Of a stretch of 64,000 nt of DNA, positions 1 to 12,207 are shown piece by piece (the stretch's first letter is position 1; each line of letters starts with the position of its first letter). The stretch lies in assembly GCA_029706075.1 (NCBI GenBank), contig JAINUG010000179.1:1758501-1822500 (forward strand). Reading direction: 5' to 3'. The notes under the pieces are model-generated. The model did not search any database and had not been told where the DNA came from. It saw only the letters and a program-made list of their open reading frames with translations. A program made the translations under genes and the position numbers. Source of the DNA: Aldrovandia affinis. Lineage: Eukaryota; Chordata; Actinopteri; Notacanthiformes; Halosauridae.

Positions 1-2119
1 CATTTATTATCATTATTATTATTAGTATTTTTATTTTTATTATTATTGTGTTTTGCTAAATCAAACCAGCACCTTCAAAGGATTAAAATCTGTGGTAGGG
101 AACCATCGCATTGCAGTTGTGTTACGGTTGTGTTGCGGTTGCATTAAATTGGTTACATCTCGCTGTGGAGACGCAGGGGAGCACATCCACTTAATGAATC
201 CCACAATCCTGGCAGATGCATGCACCAGGATGCATGCATCCACAGCATCCTGCACAAACCCAATAGATCACCAGGCACCCTGAGATACCCCTCCCCCCAT
301 TGACGTGATTGTTTCATGCTATCGCGTGTAAAGACATTTTATTGGTTCATATGAACAGCACACAATAGCTCTGGCCATTAGAGGCGGCATGGGCCTCACG
401 CTCCTTTCACCAGCTGTTGCTCTTGTAACCAGTGTGATTGGGTACAGTTCAGCCCTATCTACTTAACCTGAATTCCTTTAGTAAACATCTGACGGTGCGA
501 ATGCATGTGTTAATCGCCTTAGATTAAGGTATTTTTCCAGAAAATAAAGGTACTTTTCTTTTTTTTGCAAAAGAAGGAATTTAACATTTTGACCGTATGC
601 ATAACTACATAACTTATTTGTGAATTCATAAGTATAATGTATTCACAGAACATAATTTAATATGCATAATCTTACATTGATGAAGGACTTGAAGATTTGA
701 AAATGTCAGTGCTTAAACGCTTTCATGCCCCCAATTAATATTAAACTTTACTGTGTGCGTGTGTTTCAAAAATGCAAGATCCTTTTTAGTTTATTCTCAT
801 TAAGGCATCCAATAATTTATGAAAAACCTTCTCATGTACAACAGAAATAATTACAGCTCTATTAGTCTCAAAGGTCCTTATTTCCTTCTGCTGGTGGAAC
901 TGGGGAATGGTGTCCATATGCACACGGTATAACATATTAAAATAATGGGCAGACTGTAAGAAATGGAAGGGAGCCATTTGATTCGTTCATATGAACCAAT
1001 AGTGGAATTCTAAGCTGAGAACTGCTCAGGTGTGTCACATGCCATTACACAGCAGACGGAGCCTTCATACAAGGCCTGACAGGAGCTATGAACATCGGCA
1101 GGTGTGCATACCTCTAGGTGAGACCACTGCACTCTTTGGTAAACAGGAGAACAGGTGACAACAACCAAACAGCCAAAGAGGAGGAACAGCCCCCTCTTCT
1201 ACCCTCTACTCCTCCCAGCATCGCAGACAGTTGAATTGTTGCTGATGAAATTCAGGTTCGGTACCATGTTGGTTCCCCCGTAAACAGAGAACAACAACAT
1301 CAGCTGGGAACATTCCAACTTGCAGTTGAATTGTTCTGGTGAAATTTTTACATGTGCAGTTGCTTAAACTTGCAATCTTTTTACATGTGCAGTTGCTTAA
1401 ATCGTGTGTTGCACACTTGAGACTGGTAAACACACAACTCTGGTAAGACTGTAGTTGTAGTGGCATTATCCGTCTACACAATGTTTGTGGATCAGGGACA
1501 CTGGAGGCTGCGCAGTGTCTGCAGGTTTTTGTGGTTTCCATTCAATCAACAGCCAGTTCATGGCTTAATAATGAGGTGTCTTGACTCTTTAGCCAATCAA
1601 TGACTTAAATTAAGCACTAAAGTTCTGAAATTGCTGTGCTGTGCTTTTTGAATGATATAGATGAGGGGGTATGGAACCAGCTATGGAAACTGCCCTCTCA
1701 ATTATGTCACTCAAATATTAGTGAAAATATTTAAATATATTAGATAATTTCAGGAGAAATAATCCATGTACTATACGAAAGTGACTTTTCTCGTCCCACG
1801 TTTGCAGGATAGAGCTCCCTTGCTGTATTTTTTTACAGCATATATTATATTGATACGCATCAATTCAGCCCATAGTTATGCTTTGGGCATGTGCAAGCAC
1901 TTATCTGCTCCCTTGGTGTAATATAAAACATTTTGTTGCAAACCGAATTAAATATGACCCCAAAATAAACCTTTATATCTTGTGTCGATATAGAGCTTTA
2001 TTATATTATTTCTTTATTTATTAAACATCTACACCCAGTGACAAACACTGTACAGTTCTTACTATTTTACACATGGATCCCAGTTATAAAACATATACCC
2101 ATACACATTTTTACCCATA

Positions 2120-2320
2120 TTTTTTTACCAGGTCAGGTGAGGTTAAGTTCCTCGCTCAAAGGCACAGCAGTCGTGTCCTGGATTTAAGCTCACAACTCTC
2201 AGGTCTGGTGTCCAGTTGTGCAGCAATCACATGGCTTAGGGTTATGCTTCACAAAACATCCTTGTTTAGGATAATTGCATTATCACATCGGTGTCCCATC
2301 CATCTTACAGCCCGCTCGTG
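2120..2320 (-). repeat. degenerate SINE or L2 LINE tail relic
   Basis: The text around 2130-2210 (a stretch like AGGTTAAGTTCCTCGCTCAAA followed by a degraded GGATTTAAGCTCACAACTC) resembles the common fish repeat in which a tRNA-like or LINE 3'-UTR segment carries TTAAGTGCCTTGCTCAAGGGCACAG. No clean ends or target duplication are visible, so the boundaries are approximate. Confidence 0.35.
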
Positions 2321-2799
2321 ATCTGAGGTCATTTCACTCTTTGACACAAGTTTAAAGTCTCTCCCGAAGGCTTTCCTACAGCCCGAGTTAAAGGTGGTCA
2401 CTCGTCACCAAGCGGGCGCATTTGCCGTGCATGCCATATTCTGTGGCGCTCATTACTTTCCCCTCTGCCAGCGTTTCTGCTGTCCATCCTCTCGAGTGTT
2501 TACGATCAAATCCAATCTATTCCTCTCCGAGATGCACCGGCAAAAGCAGAAAAGGTCAAACCCGCCACTGTTATATCACACGCTCTTAAGAGCTGGAGAA
2601 ATTCAGTCTGGAAATAAACAGTGTGAGCGTAAACTCGGCGGTGTGAGAGCTTATGCCCATAAATACATCAAACAAAAACGCAGCCAACCCCCAAAAGAAC
2701 CCACGTCCCTAAGATCCCAATGCCCTTACCACCAAAATCCGCACAGTGGTGCCACGTAGTCAAGACGTCCCTTATTAGCATAAAAGGATTAGTCGTGTA

Positions 2800-3088
2800 A
2801 TTTTTTTAGATTTTATCCCGTTTTTCTCCCAATTTGGTAGCCAGCTATTTTCAGGTCAGTCCCTCCCTTGTAGTTCATTGCTGTAGTCCTGCGACCGGCG
2901 GTGACAGAGGCGAAGTATTGTCTCCTCCGAGACGGCACTCGCCAAGCCGACGACCATAACTCCGGCACCCCAGAGCCACTCCTGTGTGCAGCAAACGCCA
3001 TGTCGGCACTCCCGGCCAGAGCATATTGAACCCTGGTCGCCGTGGCCAGTGTCGGACATTGAAACCACTAGACCACGCGGGAGGCCCC
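2800..3088 (-). mobile_element. tRNA-derived SINE, nearly complete, with target-site duplication
   Basis: Read on the minus strand it begins GGGGCCTCCCGCGTGGTCTA, containing a pol III A-box (TGGTCTAGTGG) and a B-box-like GGTTCAATAT about 40 bases later. It ends with CTACCAAATTGGGAGAAAAA and an A-rich tail. It is flanked by tagtcGtgta (2790-2799) and tagtcAtgta (3089-3098), a 10-base target duplication with one mismatch. The tail matches those of the SINEs at 30387 and 44113, implying that one partner LINE moved all three. Confidence 0.8.
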
Positions 3089-5136
3089 TAGTCATGTATT
3101 TTTAATTGAGGAGTGCATTGGTTTATTTTTTCACACAATCTTTGTGCGGCACAGTAAATCCAGAGTGAAACTGCACATGTATTCCTCACAGTAGCACTTT
3201 GGCTGTTGGGAAAATCTTTTCCCGCAAGGAGAGAAGAGCTGCGGACCACTAAAAGCCGGCATGAGCCTGGAGGTACACAGGGAAATTTCACTCACATTTT
3301 GCCACATCTGTCCTTTGTGCCAAATGAGCTTCAGAGAAAATGACAATATGCTACAGTTGTGATGAACAGTGAACAGTTGGCATTTAAGCAGTTCAGATTT
3401 ACCAGGGGCTGTTATCAGTCACAACGCAATGCACATTGAGCTTAACTTTGAGTAATAAACTTTTGAAATTCGAGATTCTTACAAACAAATGTTTAAAAAA
3501 TATAATTAAATGCTTAGTGTACATGTCACGTGGTGACAAATAGGAATCTGCTTGACTACGCCACCTAGTGATGACGGGGCACTAGGACCCAAAGCACTGT
3601 AAAACTTAGTGGGAAGGCTACTGGCTTCATATACCTGGTTGTACTAGAGTGGAGGACCTCTGAACATGCAGACACAGAAGGCGGGGACAAATTCATTTGC
3701 ACACTCGATCATACAAAAGTAAATAGTAATATGTCTGGTCTCCAATGCAGCCACAACCATAAGGCACGGTCGTCGGGGGGGCACCGTTCATTCACCCCAA
3801 TCACTCGTATCACGGTCCTCTGTTCACTTGCCTCGGCTTCCTTTTTAAAAGGGAAAAAGATGCCCCACGGCAAGAAAACTCTCCAAACTCTAGCCAATCC
3901 CATCACTAAAAATCCTAATCAGGTGTGTCACTCAACCCTTTCAATTGTCAATGAGGGGGACAGCCTATCACCTGATTGATATAGCCATTGATATACAGTA
4001 GGCCCGCACATTACAATATTTATGTTGATATGAATGCTGGCTCTGTATTCATTTCTATGCGCTAGTACACAGTAGTACATGAGCTGTGTTGTTGCAAAAA
4101 GGAATGTATTTCACATTAAAATCCATATATTTTATGGCACACAGCCACTGTGAGTAAGTGTTTGAGAATCTGTCAGTATTCCACTATTGGAGAATGGAGC
4201 ACTCTTGTACTTATGACTGATATGCCATTCCCGTACAGTCATTGTGAGACAAATTTACTAGACACTATTGCCTTACTGAAGACCATAATTACAGTAAAAT
4301 GATGCCCAGGGAAAATGGTACAGGTGATCAAAAATGTAAGGACACATTGAACATACAGTACATATAAAATCCCCAAGGGTCCCCCATTAGAAATTGACAC
4401 AAAAAAACACAGTGAAATTTATGGACAAGTATAGATCGAAATAAATAGCATCCTTTCGTAAAACACTGAATAAAAGCTTATGATATAGATAGTGTTATTT
4501 ATTCCAGTGTGCTGTCAGGTTGATGCAAAGTTCATTTTACTGTGGAGTAAATGCTATGAACCCCCTTCCTCATTCAGTGGATGCAGCAAAACAGTACCTC
4601 GAAAGCCTGACGAACATTGCAAAGACCATGTAGGAATATGTCTTGCGTGTTGGCAGACATTAAAACGCAACCTCTGGCAACACAAAGCGAAACGAAGTCT
4701 GACTTTCTTCTTTTTGGAATTTGATATGAAATGTATTACGCTGGCATCATTTCAGTCAACATACCTCAGGCGCTGGAGCTCGAGATCGAAAGAAGCCGCC
4801 TCATTAGTCTTTTTATCGGCTTTGAACATGCTGTGCTGTGATATTTCATCAGTCGCTAATTGAGTTTTAGCTTTCTGTGTTTTATATAATTATCGCTCCT
4901 TCGAGAGATTCCCCCTCCTTTTTCAGTTTTGTGTATCATTGCTTCAGTTTGGAAAGTGGGGTAGCTGTGTCTTTATCGACAAACTACACCCACATAGCCC
5001 CTATAAAAAAGCCTCTGGTATTTAGTTGTTTAGTCTGTGCGAGAGAGATTGCCAGGTGTGCAGATTGATTTCTGCAGGCCCACGAAAGGACGACTTGTGG
5101 GTGGGCTGATGGAGTTTGTGTGTTGTTTCCTGATAG

Positions 5137-5277
5137 GCTGATGCTGCGAGAGGAGGCGCCCAGTGCTCCACCCAAGAACATTGTGGCAAGTGGCCGGACC
5201 AACCAGTCCATCATGGTGCAGTGGCAGCCTCCGCCCGAGGCCGAGCTGAACGGTGTGCTACGGGGATATGTCCTCAG
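5137..5277 (+). CDS. sdk2: sdk2 exon 1 in window: FN3-2, first half
   Basis: Encodes [17 protein letters not shown] through [10 protein letters not shown], the A to C strands of FN3 domain 2, with the B-strand Trp in MVQWQPPPE and an N-glycosylation sequon (NQS). The acceptor is TGATAG at 5131-5136. The donor AG|GTCAGC is weak but fits, leaving a split Arg codon (AG|G) completed by exon 2 (phase 2). The exon starts one base before a codon, so the upstream intron is phase 1 or 2 depending on how that codon is divided; with a single leading base it is phase 2. Confidence 0.93.
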
Positions 5278-6492
5278 GTCAGCAGGCTGGGTCTCTCTAC
5301 ATGCTATTAGTGCTCTATAAGTGCTTCGTAAGTGCTCAATAAAGGGTCTATAAGAAGCCTAAAAGTGATATCTGAAAAAAGTCTATAAAAAAAGTCTGCT
5401 AGCAGTCTAAAATAATTTTAGGAGTTATAGATCCCTCATTGATCTACTAAGGAGGATAAATACGTATGCTATTTTCACGGAACGTGATCATTAGTCAATA
5501 TTGACAATGTTCTAAAAAAAAACCAGACTGGATTAATAATTCTTAGCACTGCTTATTCTTAGAAGAAAGATATGTGTGTGCATCTTCATGATATTCCTGA
5601 TGGTGAGTATTAAACAGAAATGTTTGTAAGCTTGTTTGAAAAGGGGTTGCAGACCCCAGTATTTTCTGACCGGTAGAATCTGTAGAAAAGTAAGGCAGGT
5701 GCTACAGCAGTCAGGTAATGTAGCGGGCAGGTGCCACAGTGGTCAGGCAGTCCAGTGGTCAGGAGCTCCAGAGGTTAGTTGTCCCACAGCTAGCTTTTCT
5801 GTGAGTTTTACTGTGATTTTTTCATGGTTCTCAATCCCACTGAAGCATACTGTACTCCCCCCCATTTCCTTTTTAATTATTTCCCATTTTCTGTGCATCG
5901 TTGCACCACTCACAGGCGCATTGACTGGATGTGGCAAAATGGGTTACCATATGGTAAACCATACACGTACATGTGCAATGTACATATGAGGCATGAGAGA
6001 GGCACAAGATGTCCTTAAATGTACACTGTCAAAATCTCAGTTGTGGACGAGGGGATGATGGTGTACTGTCTGGGAAATGACACCGTCTTAGAACTTATGA
6101 CTGATGCCACTCTGTCTGCCAAATGAGGCATAAAGCCTTTTCAGTTTAGGGGTTTAGGCATGAAGCCGAAAAGGTTGACAACCCATGATTGATGGTGTGA
6201 GGCCTGGGGAATGGTAACTTTGCAGCGTAGTTTTCATGATTGACAACTGAGATTCGATGTGTCCTGCAATGCATTCCATATGCATTGTTTGTTTCTTCCC
6301 TCCCTGGCTGCAAGGGACAAACAAAATCAAAGTGTCAACTTCGCCAGCATCATTAATAGGAACTCAGGGCACCAAAAGCTGTGTCATGATCGGTAGTCTA
6401 TCTCATTATCTTAATTCAACGCATGTATTTAATTGAAACCTGAAATTACCTTACAGTCTGAAATTAAAACATATTAAATCAGACTTTTCTAC

Positions 6493-7692
6493 AGTGCCTT
6501 TATTTACACATTTTACTTGAACATTAATTAAAAATAAAGAAAACTAGAACAACTTACACCCCACTGAGCCCCTACCAGCTTTGCACATCTAGATTGGGCA
6601 ACGTTTGCCCATTCTTCCTTACAGAACTCTTCAAGCTCAGTCAGATTGCGTGGGGACCGTCGATGGACTGCGCTCTTCAAATCATTCCACAGGTGTGCAA
6701 TAGGATTTAGGTCAGGGCTCTGACTAGGCCACTCAAGGACGTCCACGTTTTTGTTTTTTAGCCACTCCACTGTTACTTTAGCTGTGTGTTTGGGTCATTG
6801 TCTTGCTGAAAGGTGAACCTCCTTCCCAATTTCAAGTTTCTTACAGAGGGCAGCAGGTTTTCCTCAAGACTTTTTCTGAAATGTTCTCCATCCATTTTCC
6901 TTTCTACCATGACAACAAGTACTCTCCAGTCCCTGCTGATGAGAAACACCCCCATAAGAGAACCACCACCATGCTATACAGTAGGGATGGTTTTCTTTGG
7001 ATGATGTGCTGTATTAGGTTTTTGCCAAATGTAAAGTTTTTCATTTAAGCCAAAAAATGATATCTTGGCTTCATCTGACCACAACACTTTTTGCCACATA
7101 GCTTCAGAATCTTTAGAATGTGAAGTTTTTCAAGTAGTTTCTGTATTGTTGACGCATGTGCACATTGACCTCTCTTTGCCATAAGGTCCTGGAGCTCCTT
7201 CATAGCTGCCTCTTGGTGGCCTCTCTGATCAGTCAGTCTGATCAGTCTCTTTCTTGCTTGATCATCCAGCTTGGATTGATGGCCTGATCTAGGCACGGTC
7301 CTTGTCATGCCATGTACCTTCCACTTCTTAATTATGGTCTTGACCATGTTCCAAGGGATATTTAAGGCCTTTGAAATCTTTCTGTACCCATTTGCTGATA
7401 TGTGCCTTTACATAACTTTATTCCAGAGTTATTTTGAACACTCCTTGTTGCTCATGGTGGATTATTTACTCTGAAATGCACTACCCAGTAGTAGAATCCT
7501 CTAGGAATAGCTGATTTTATTCTGAAGTAATCAGAATTACTACAGTTGAACACAGGTGGAGGCCAATTAGCTTGGTGTATGATCTGGAAGGGGTTGGTTA
7601 CCCCTGAGCTAGTTTACAATTGGTATGATAAGCGAGGTGTAGACTTATCCATCCAAGCTATTCTAGTATTTTATTTTTAATTCAAAGTTGAG
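6493..7692 (-). mobile_element. Tc1-like DNA transposon relic
   Basis: Minus-strand reading gives a recognisable Tc1 transposase in broken frames: the DNA-binding part MVKTIIKKWKVHGMTRTVPR (ORF 7045-7347), a middle block with FQQDND (ORF 6773-6955) and the C-terminal block [15 protein letters not shown] (ORF 6528-6770). In that block the catalytic Glu of the usual LNPIE is replaced by Ala. At least three frame breaks are present. The left end has ACAGTGCCTTTATTTACAC; part of its inverted copy (TTTTATTTTTAATTCAAAG) is seen near 7670-7690, but the right tip is lost. Inactive. Confidence 0.85.
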
Positions 7693-7867
7693 TCATGACA
7701 GATCAAGAGCACATCAAGTTAAGCAATGATGCTTGGCATTTTCCTGCACTTTCCCAGGCATTTATATCTTTCCTGGCACACTGTGAGCTTTTTAACGTAG
7801 ACATTTCTGGTACGTGAAATGATCTGAAATGGGTGCAGGGGGCTTTGGGCTGTGATCTGTGTGGAGT

Positions 7868-8122
7868 CTGTGAGATAGCATGTGAGTGTAGTGAGGGGCC
7901 TGTGAGGTAGCATGTGAGCGTAGTGGGGGGCCTGTGAGATTGCATGTGAGCGTAATGGGAGGCTTGTGAGGTAGCATTTGAGCGTAGTGGGGGCCTGTGA
8001 GGTAGCATTTGAGCGTAGTGGGGTCCTGTGAGGTGGCATGTGAGCGTAGTGGGGGGCCTGTGAAGTAGCTTGTGATCGTAGCGGAGGGCCTGTGAGGTAG
8101 CATGTGAGCATAGTGGGGGCCT
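7868..8122 (+). repeat. 32-bp minisatellite, about 8 copies
   Basis: Units of the form CTGTGAGGTAGCATGTGAGC + GTAGTGGGGGGC repeat every 31-32 bases (starts at 7868, 7900, 7932 and on). Copies differ by point changes. Its open frames on the minus strand are only the repeat read through and are not genes. Confidence 0.9.
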
Positions 8123-8880
8123 TCCTCCAGCTGAACTGTGCTTCAGAGCGCTGAGTCAAACTCACTGAAGTACAAGATGTTATCTAATTCCTGTATGTCA
8201 ATTCCATCAGCTGAATGACTCTATCAGCCTCCCTGGGTACATTTCCTCATATAATTCTGCGAATTATAAAAAGATAACAACAACAACAACCATAACCATA
8301 GTATTAATAATCATAATAATTGTAACAATACCTTTTATTTGTATGGTTTCTTTAATCAACAATACTCAAAAGGAAATACTACACTAAAAAGTAAGACCAT
8401 AAAAGTGACAGAAGTGGAGACGTTAAGATATACACAGGTTAAAATATAGGCAAGGTTAAAATAGCACATCATAGAACATTTTTTTCTTTGATCATTCGTT
8501 AGTAGGATTTGTTGTGGTGTTTACAGTGGCAGCAGTATTTCATGCTAAATATGTTCTATGTGGTTTTCTGCTCCACCAGGTATGAACTCTCAATAGAAAC
8601 TTTTTTTTCCGTGTTTGACAACCCATATATAATCATCCATTTGCGTTGAACGAATGTGGTGAAAGGACAACAGTGCCATATTTTCATAGCGCTAAAATAA
8701 ATCCCACAATAGCAGGACACTCTGTGTGGTATAATCCCCTCTGTCAGTACAGAATTACTGTAGATGTATAGAGGGAACAGGGGGACATTTTAAACTGGGA
8801 GGCCAAACAGGTCTGGATCAACCGGCCAGGCTGGAAGTCATTTTTGGCTTACCGTTTTCTTCTCATCCCTCTGACTGCAG

Positions 8881-9062
8881 GTACCGGCTTGCCGGGCTCC
8901 CCGGAGAGTACCAGCTGAAGAACATCACCAGCCCGGAGATAAACTACTGCCTGATCGGAGATCTCATTATCTGGACGCAGTATGAAATCCAGGTGGCGGC
9001 TTACACAGGCGCAGGCCTGGGCGTGCTCAGCCCACCTCTGTCAGAGTACACCCTGCAGGGAG
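8881..9062 (+). CDS. sdk2: sdk2 exon 2: FN3-2, second half
   Basis: Encodes [20 protein letters not shown] through [16 protein letters not shown]. Contains the conserved [14 protein letters not shown]-strand of FN3-2 and an NIT glycosylation sequon. The residues GLPGEYQ and SEYTLQG favour SDK2 over SDK1. The acceptor CTGACTGCAG and donor AG|GTGAGA are good. Starts phase 2 (completes Arg) and ends phase 1 at the domain border. Confidence 0.96.
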
Positions 9063-9319
9063 GTGAGACCTCTTGGCTTGAATGCCTTTTCTCCCCCTCC
9101 AGTCTAAAGGAAAGCCTCCAGAGTAGTGTCAATAGAAATCGACCCTCTCTGTCCAGGGCCCCCTGCTGAGGGCTGCTAACCCAGAGCAGACCCCGAATTC
9201 ATGATCAGGTACAACCTGTCAGGTAACTGAGCAGAGGTTTGCAGCTGGTGAGCCTGGATATTCATCTCTTTCAAAACAATTACACACAAAGCTTTTCTCC
9301 TCTAATATATCACTCTAAT

Positions 9320-9472
9320 ATATGCCATTTAGCAGACACTTTTATCCAAAGTGACTTGCAGTAATGAATCTACAGCATACATTTTTCAGTATATGTGGTC
9401 CCAGTGGGAATTGAACCCACAACCTAAGCGTTGCCAACACCATGCTCTACCTACTGAGCCACACAGAACCAC
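9320..9472 (-). mobile_element. tRNA-derived SINE with L2-type 3' tail
   Basis: Minus strand: an A-box (GTGGCTCAGTAGGT, 9462-9449) and a B-box (GGGTTCAATTCCC, 9418-9406) lie about 40 bases apart in a tRNA-like head. The element ends in TTTGGATAAAAGTGTCTGCT, the 3' signature of fish L2-type LINEs seen elsewhere in this window at 12208, 20310, 22972 and 35648. Likely mobilised by that LINE. It is not a functional tRNA: the acceptor arm does not pair and the cloverleaf is degraded. Confidence 0.82.
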
Positions 9473-9857
9473 TGCTTCTCCTGCTTTGGAGGCAGTTCAT
9501 AATAACTAACCCTGGGCCTGTGGTCTTGACCGCCTTGCCCCTGGAACCAGCCGCAGCAGGTTTTCATCTGTCCTAACTAGTCTGTTGGTCAGAGGAAGCA
9601 ATGAAACTCATTAGAAGATTTCAACACGGACCTGATTTGCCATTTGGTTATTATGTTTAAAGAGAGAGAAATGTATTGACTGTGAGGCAAGACCATTCAT
9701 TTGTTTTATTTGCACTACACATAATTGATTTAGTTGAAAGCTATCAATACATCTCAGACAATAACAGCTTCAGTATTGCCCAGATTTAAAAAAATGTGAA
9801 AAGGCAATATGTTCCCAAGGAGATCACACGGACTGCACAAAATAAAGTGCACAAAAT

Positions 9858-9860
<3 letters not shown>

Positions 9861-9900
<40 letters not shown>

Positions 9901-9945
9901 ATGCATGCATACATGCCCACACTCGAACACACACACAAAAAAACA

Positions 9946-9997
<52 letters not shown>

Positions 9998-10062
9998 CAG
10001 AAACACATGCACACAAACACAGAGAGAACAAAGATACACGAGCACACACACACACACACACT
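9861..10062 (+). repeat. (CA)n microsatellite cluster
   Basis: Three long CA runs (9861-9895, about 9950-9994, 10041-10062) separated by CA-rich degenerate sequence. All open frames across it on both strands are low-complexity artefacts. Confidence 0.95.
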
Positions 10063-10927
10063 ACATTTAAATGCAATGTGTAAACAGAGGGAAATAACCC
10101 ATACCTGGGCCGTTTGTTGATGATGGTTCTACACGAGAAACAGTGAGATGATCACACTGAGAAACAGGCCCCAATTAGCAGACATTTCAAAGAGTCCACC
10201 ACAGCTTTGATAACTCAGAGGGATTTAAGCCAGGATTTTATGGGGGACTTCAAAATGAATCCTGTCTCATACAGGCTCAGAAAGGTGGAGCCTTTGCACT
10301 TCTTAGCCGCTACTCAAGGTTCCTTATTTTTGCTTGATTTTAGACAACGTCTGGGTGTCCAAGGAGCACCATAATAAATACAGAGAAGGTCTGTGGTGGA
10401 GGCCCTGGAGATATCTTGATTTAAAGTTCAATCCAGAGAGCTGAAATGGCAACAGGGTTAGATGCAGAGCAGGGAATGGCATTGTTCCAGGGCCAGGCCT
10501 GAAAAGTACATCAAAGTTCCCACTAGTCATTTTAAAAGTCTTGACAGGCCAGCTGAGCACATTGCCTCTGTTCTTTATGTAACTTTCTATTTGTAGCTTT
10601 TTAAAAATATGTAGAAATATATGATTGCCTTAGTACTTAGCCTAAGGAACTTGTTAGCAAGTTAAATGATTGATCAGATCAGTGTTCATCATTCATAGAG
10701 CCAATTTTCTTATTCAGATGTATTATGGCTCAGCTTTTGTTGAATTATGTTCATGTGCCCCATAAATATTTTTTTTCCTTTCTTCTTTATTCATAATTTG
10801 GAATAGCCATTTGGGTATAGCCAAATAAAAACTAGACATGTATTTCATATTAATGTCAATAGTAATTCATTACTAATATGTTTCTGCAATAAAGGGTGTT
10901 TTAAAATCAGCATTTTAATATGCAAGT

Positions 10928-11290
10928 TTCTAAAGCAACATGAGAGAGCTAACAGATTTTGGAACAGATGAAATAGTTGGTGCGCGAATTGCAGGTTCGT
11001 CAGTAACAGAAACGTCAGAATTATTTAATGTGTCAAAGGGAACACTGTATGAAATCATGAAGCTCACCGACAGGAATAGATGGACACTTAACAGGATAGT
11101 TACTAAAAACCACAATGGCGCCAAAGATTACCATGGAACTGAATCTACGCCTTCGAGACCCAGTCTCAAGAGAAACTCTATGTTGTGAGCTTAAAAAATG
11201 GCAGCTCATGGTAGAGCTGCCATTCGGAAACCACTTGTAACCAAGGCTAATGCACAACAATGCAAACTTGATGTAATGAGCACAAAACCT
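10928..11290 (+). pseudogene. Tc1-like transposase N-terminal relic
   Basis: The ORF from 10940 reads MRELTDFGTDEIVGARIAGS and continues with SVTETSELFNVSKGTLYEIM, the helix-turn-helix start of a Tc1-type transposase. After a stop at 11188 a shifted frame gives HGRAAIRKPLVTKANAQ, the next conserved block. The catalytic half is missing, because a Harbinger-like sequence begins at 11291. No inverted repeats found. Confidence 0.75.
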
Positions 11291-11790
11291 GGGGCCTCAT
11301 TTATAAAAAAGTTGCGTAGAAACCATCCTACATTTGATCTAAGATCATTTCTGAAATGTGCGTACATGTGATTCAGAGAAAATGAACGTATGCACACAAA
11401 AAACGTGCGTACGCCACTCCCCCAGATGTGAAATCTCTAAATCACAAATTATCTTGAAATTGTGCGTAGCTGAATGGTTTTAGATCTCCGCCTTGTAAAC
11501 GCCCCCTAATTAATATCATTAGCATATAAAGGAGCTTGAATCAAAACACAAATCCTCTACTTGATAATGGCGAGCTGCAAGAAAAATAATTTTAGCGAGG
11601 CCGAAATCGAGGTCCTGTTGGCGGAGGTGCAGATTGGGACGCTGAGGTGCAGGGACGCTGTTTGGGAGCCTTTCCAGTGGCTTTACCAGTAAAACCAAGT
11701 ACGTGGCCTGGTGGTCTGTAGCCCAGGCTGTGAATGAGGTGGGGGGTCTGATTTTAAAACTGAGGTCAAAATCTCTAATAACTCGTTCCC
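11291..11790 (+). mobile_element. Harbinger-type transposon relic with MYB-like gene fragment
   Basis: Begins GGGGCCTCATTTATAAAAAA, a tip typical of fish PIF/Harbinger elements, followed by TGCGTACG-rich subterminal sequence. From 11567 a reading frame MASCKKNNFSEAEIEVLLAE resembles the Harbinger MYB/SANT-like DNA-binding protein. It stops near 11690 and resumes in another frame as YVAWWSVAQAVNEVGG (about 11701-11745), so it is frameshifted. The far end and the transposase gene are not seen. Confidence 0.65.
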
Positions 11791-12207
11791 TTCTTATTGC
11801 ATGGTTGGCGATATCTTCGAGAAGTGACAAGGCTGCCATTCTTCCTCTTGTAAACCACTGCATTATTGGACATTTTATAGCCTATAGATTGACCGAAATG
11901 TTTTACACATGTGGAACCATAATATGTAGGCCTATATTAAATACATTTCCTTCAAGGATGTGTCAATTATGCTAATATGGGTAGTTTTGGAAAACCAATG
12001 TGTGTTTTTGTTTTGTTTTCCACAAGTAGCCTAGCTTATGTTGTTTTAATTTATTAATGACTTTATTGTGCAAAACATTACGTATAGCCTAAGCATGTTG
12101 TTCAATCTGGTAATACAACTACAACAGCATCTACTACTACTACTACTAATAATAATAATAATAATAATGAGGAAACAATTAGGCAGCAGACAACATGTTG
12201 GAATACA

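Larger units (their letters stand above)
1..5136. other. intron upstream of the first visible exon
   Basis: No exon or host gene recognised. The stretch is AT-rich with short simple repeats at the start. It holds a SINE at 2800-3088 and a weaker SINE/LINE-tail relic near 2120-2320. A 24-base motif is repeated around 1347 and 1379. The segment about 3530-3980 has a TATA-like TTTTTAAAAGG and resembles a retroelement LTR in layout, but I could not assign it. Short ORFs here show no family similarity. Confidence 0.6.
5278..8880. other. intron, window exons 1-2
   Basis: 3.6 kb without host exons. It holds a Tc1-like transposon relic (6493-7692) and a 32-bp minisatellite (7868-8122). The part 5278-6490 contains short imperfect repeats (CAGGTGCTACAGCAGTCAGG-like) and nothing else I can name. 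The part 8123-8880 is AT-rich and ends in a good pyrimidine tract before the acceptor. Confidence 0.75.

Noticed and set aside
2394-2759. 121-codon ORF upstream of the first SINE
   Set aside because: No domain, no splice context and unremarkable composition; likely chance.
3530-3980. Possible LTR on the minus strand
   Set aside because: It has a TATA-like box and a GGTCGTCGGGGG phrase also seen in the solo LTR at 18255, but no defined ends or flanking duplication, so it is not listed as an element.
7868-8122. CRISPR-like array
   Set aside because: Units are contiguous without unique spacers, and the genome is a vertebrate. The same applies to the arrays at 22449, 26461, 39560 and 49875.
7703-8165. 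Open frames of 100-148 codons on the minus strand
   Set aside because: They are the 32-bp minisatellite read in three frames.
9396-9472. tRNA gene
   Set aside because: It has A- and B-boxes, but the stems do not pair and it carries a LINE tail, so it is a SINE head. Likewise at 30387 and 44113.
9796-10083. Long open frames across the CA repeats on both strands
   Set aside because: Dinucleotide repeats stay open by composition; the products are only Thr/His or Cys/Val runs.
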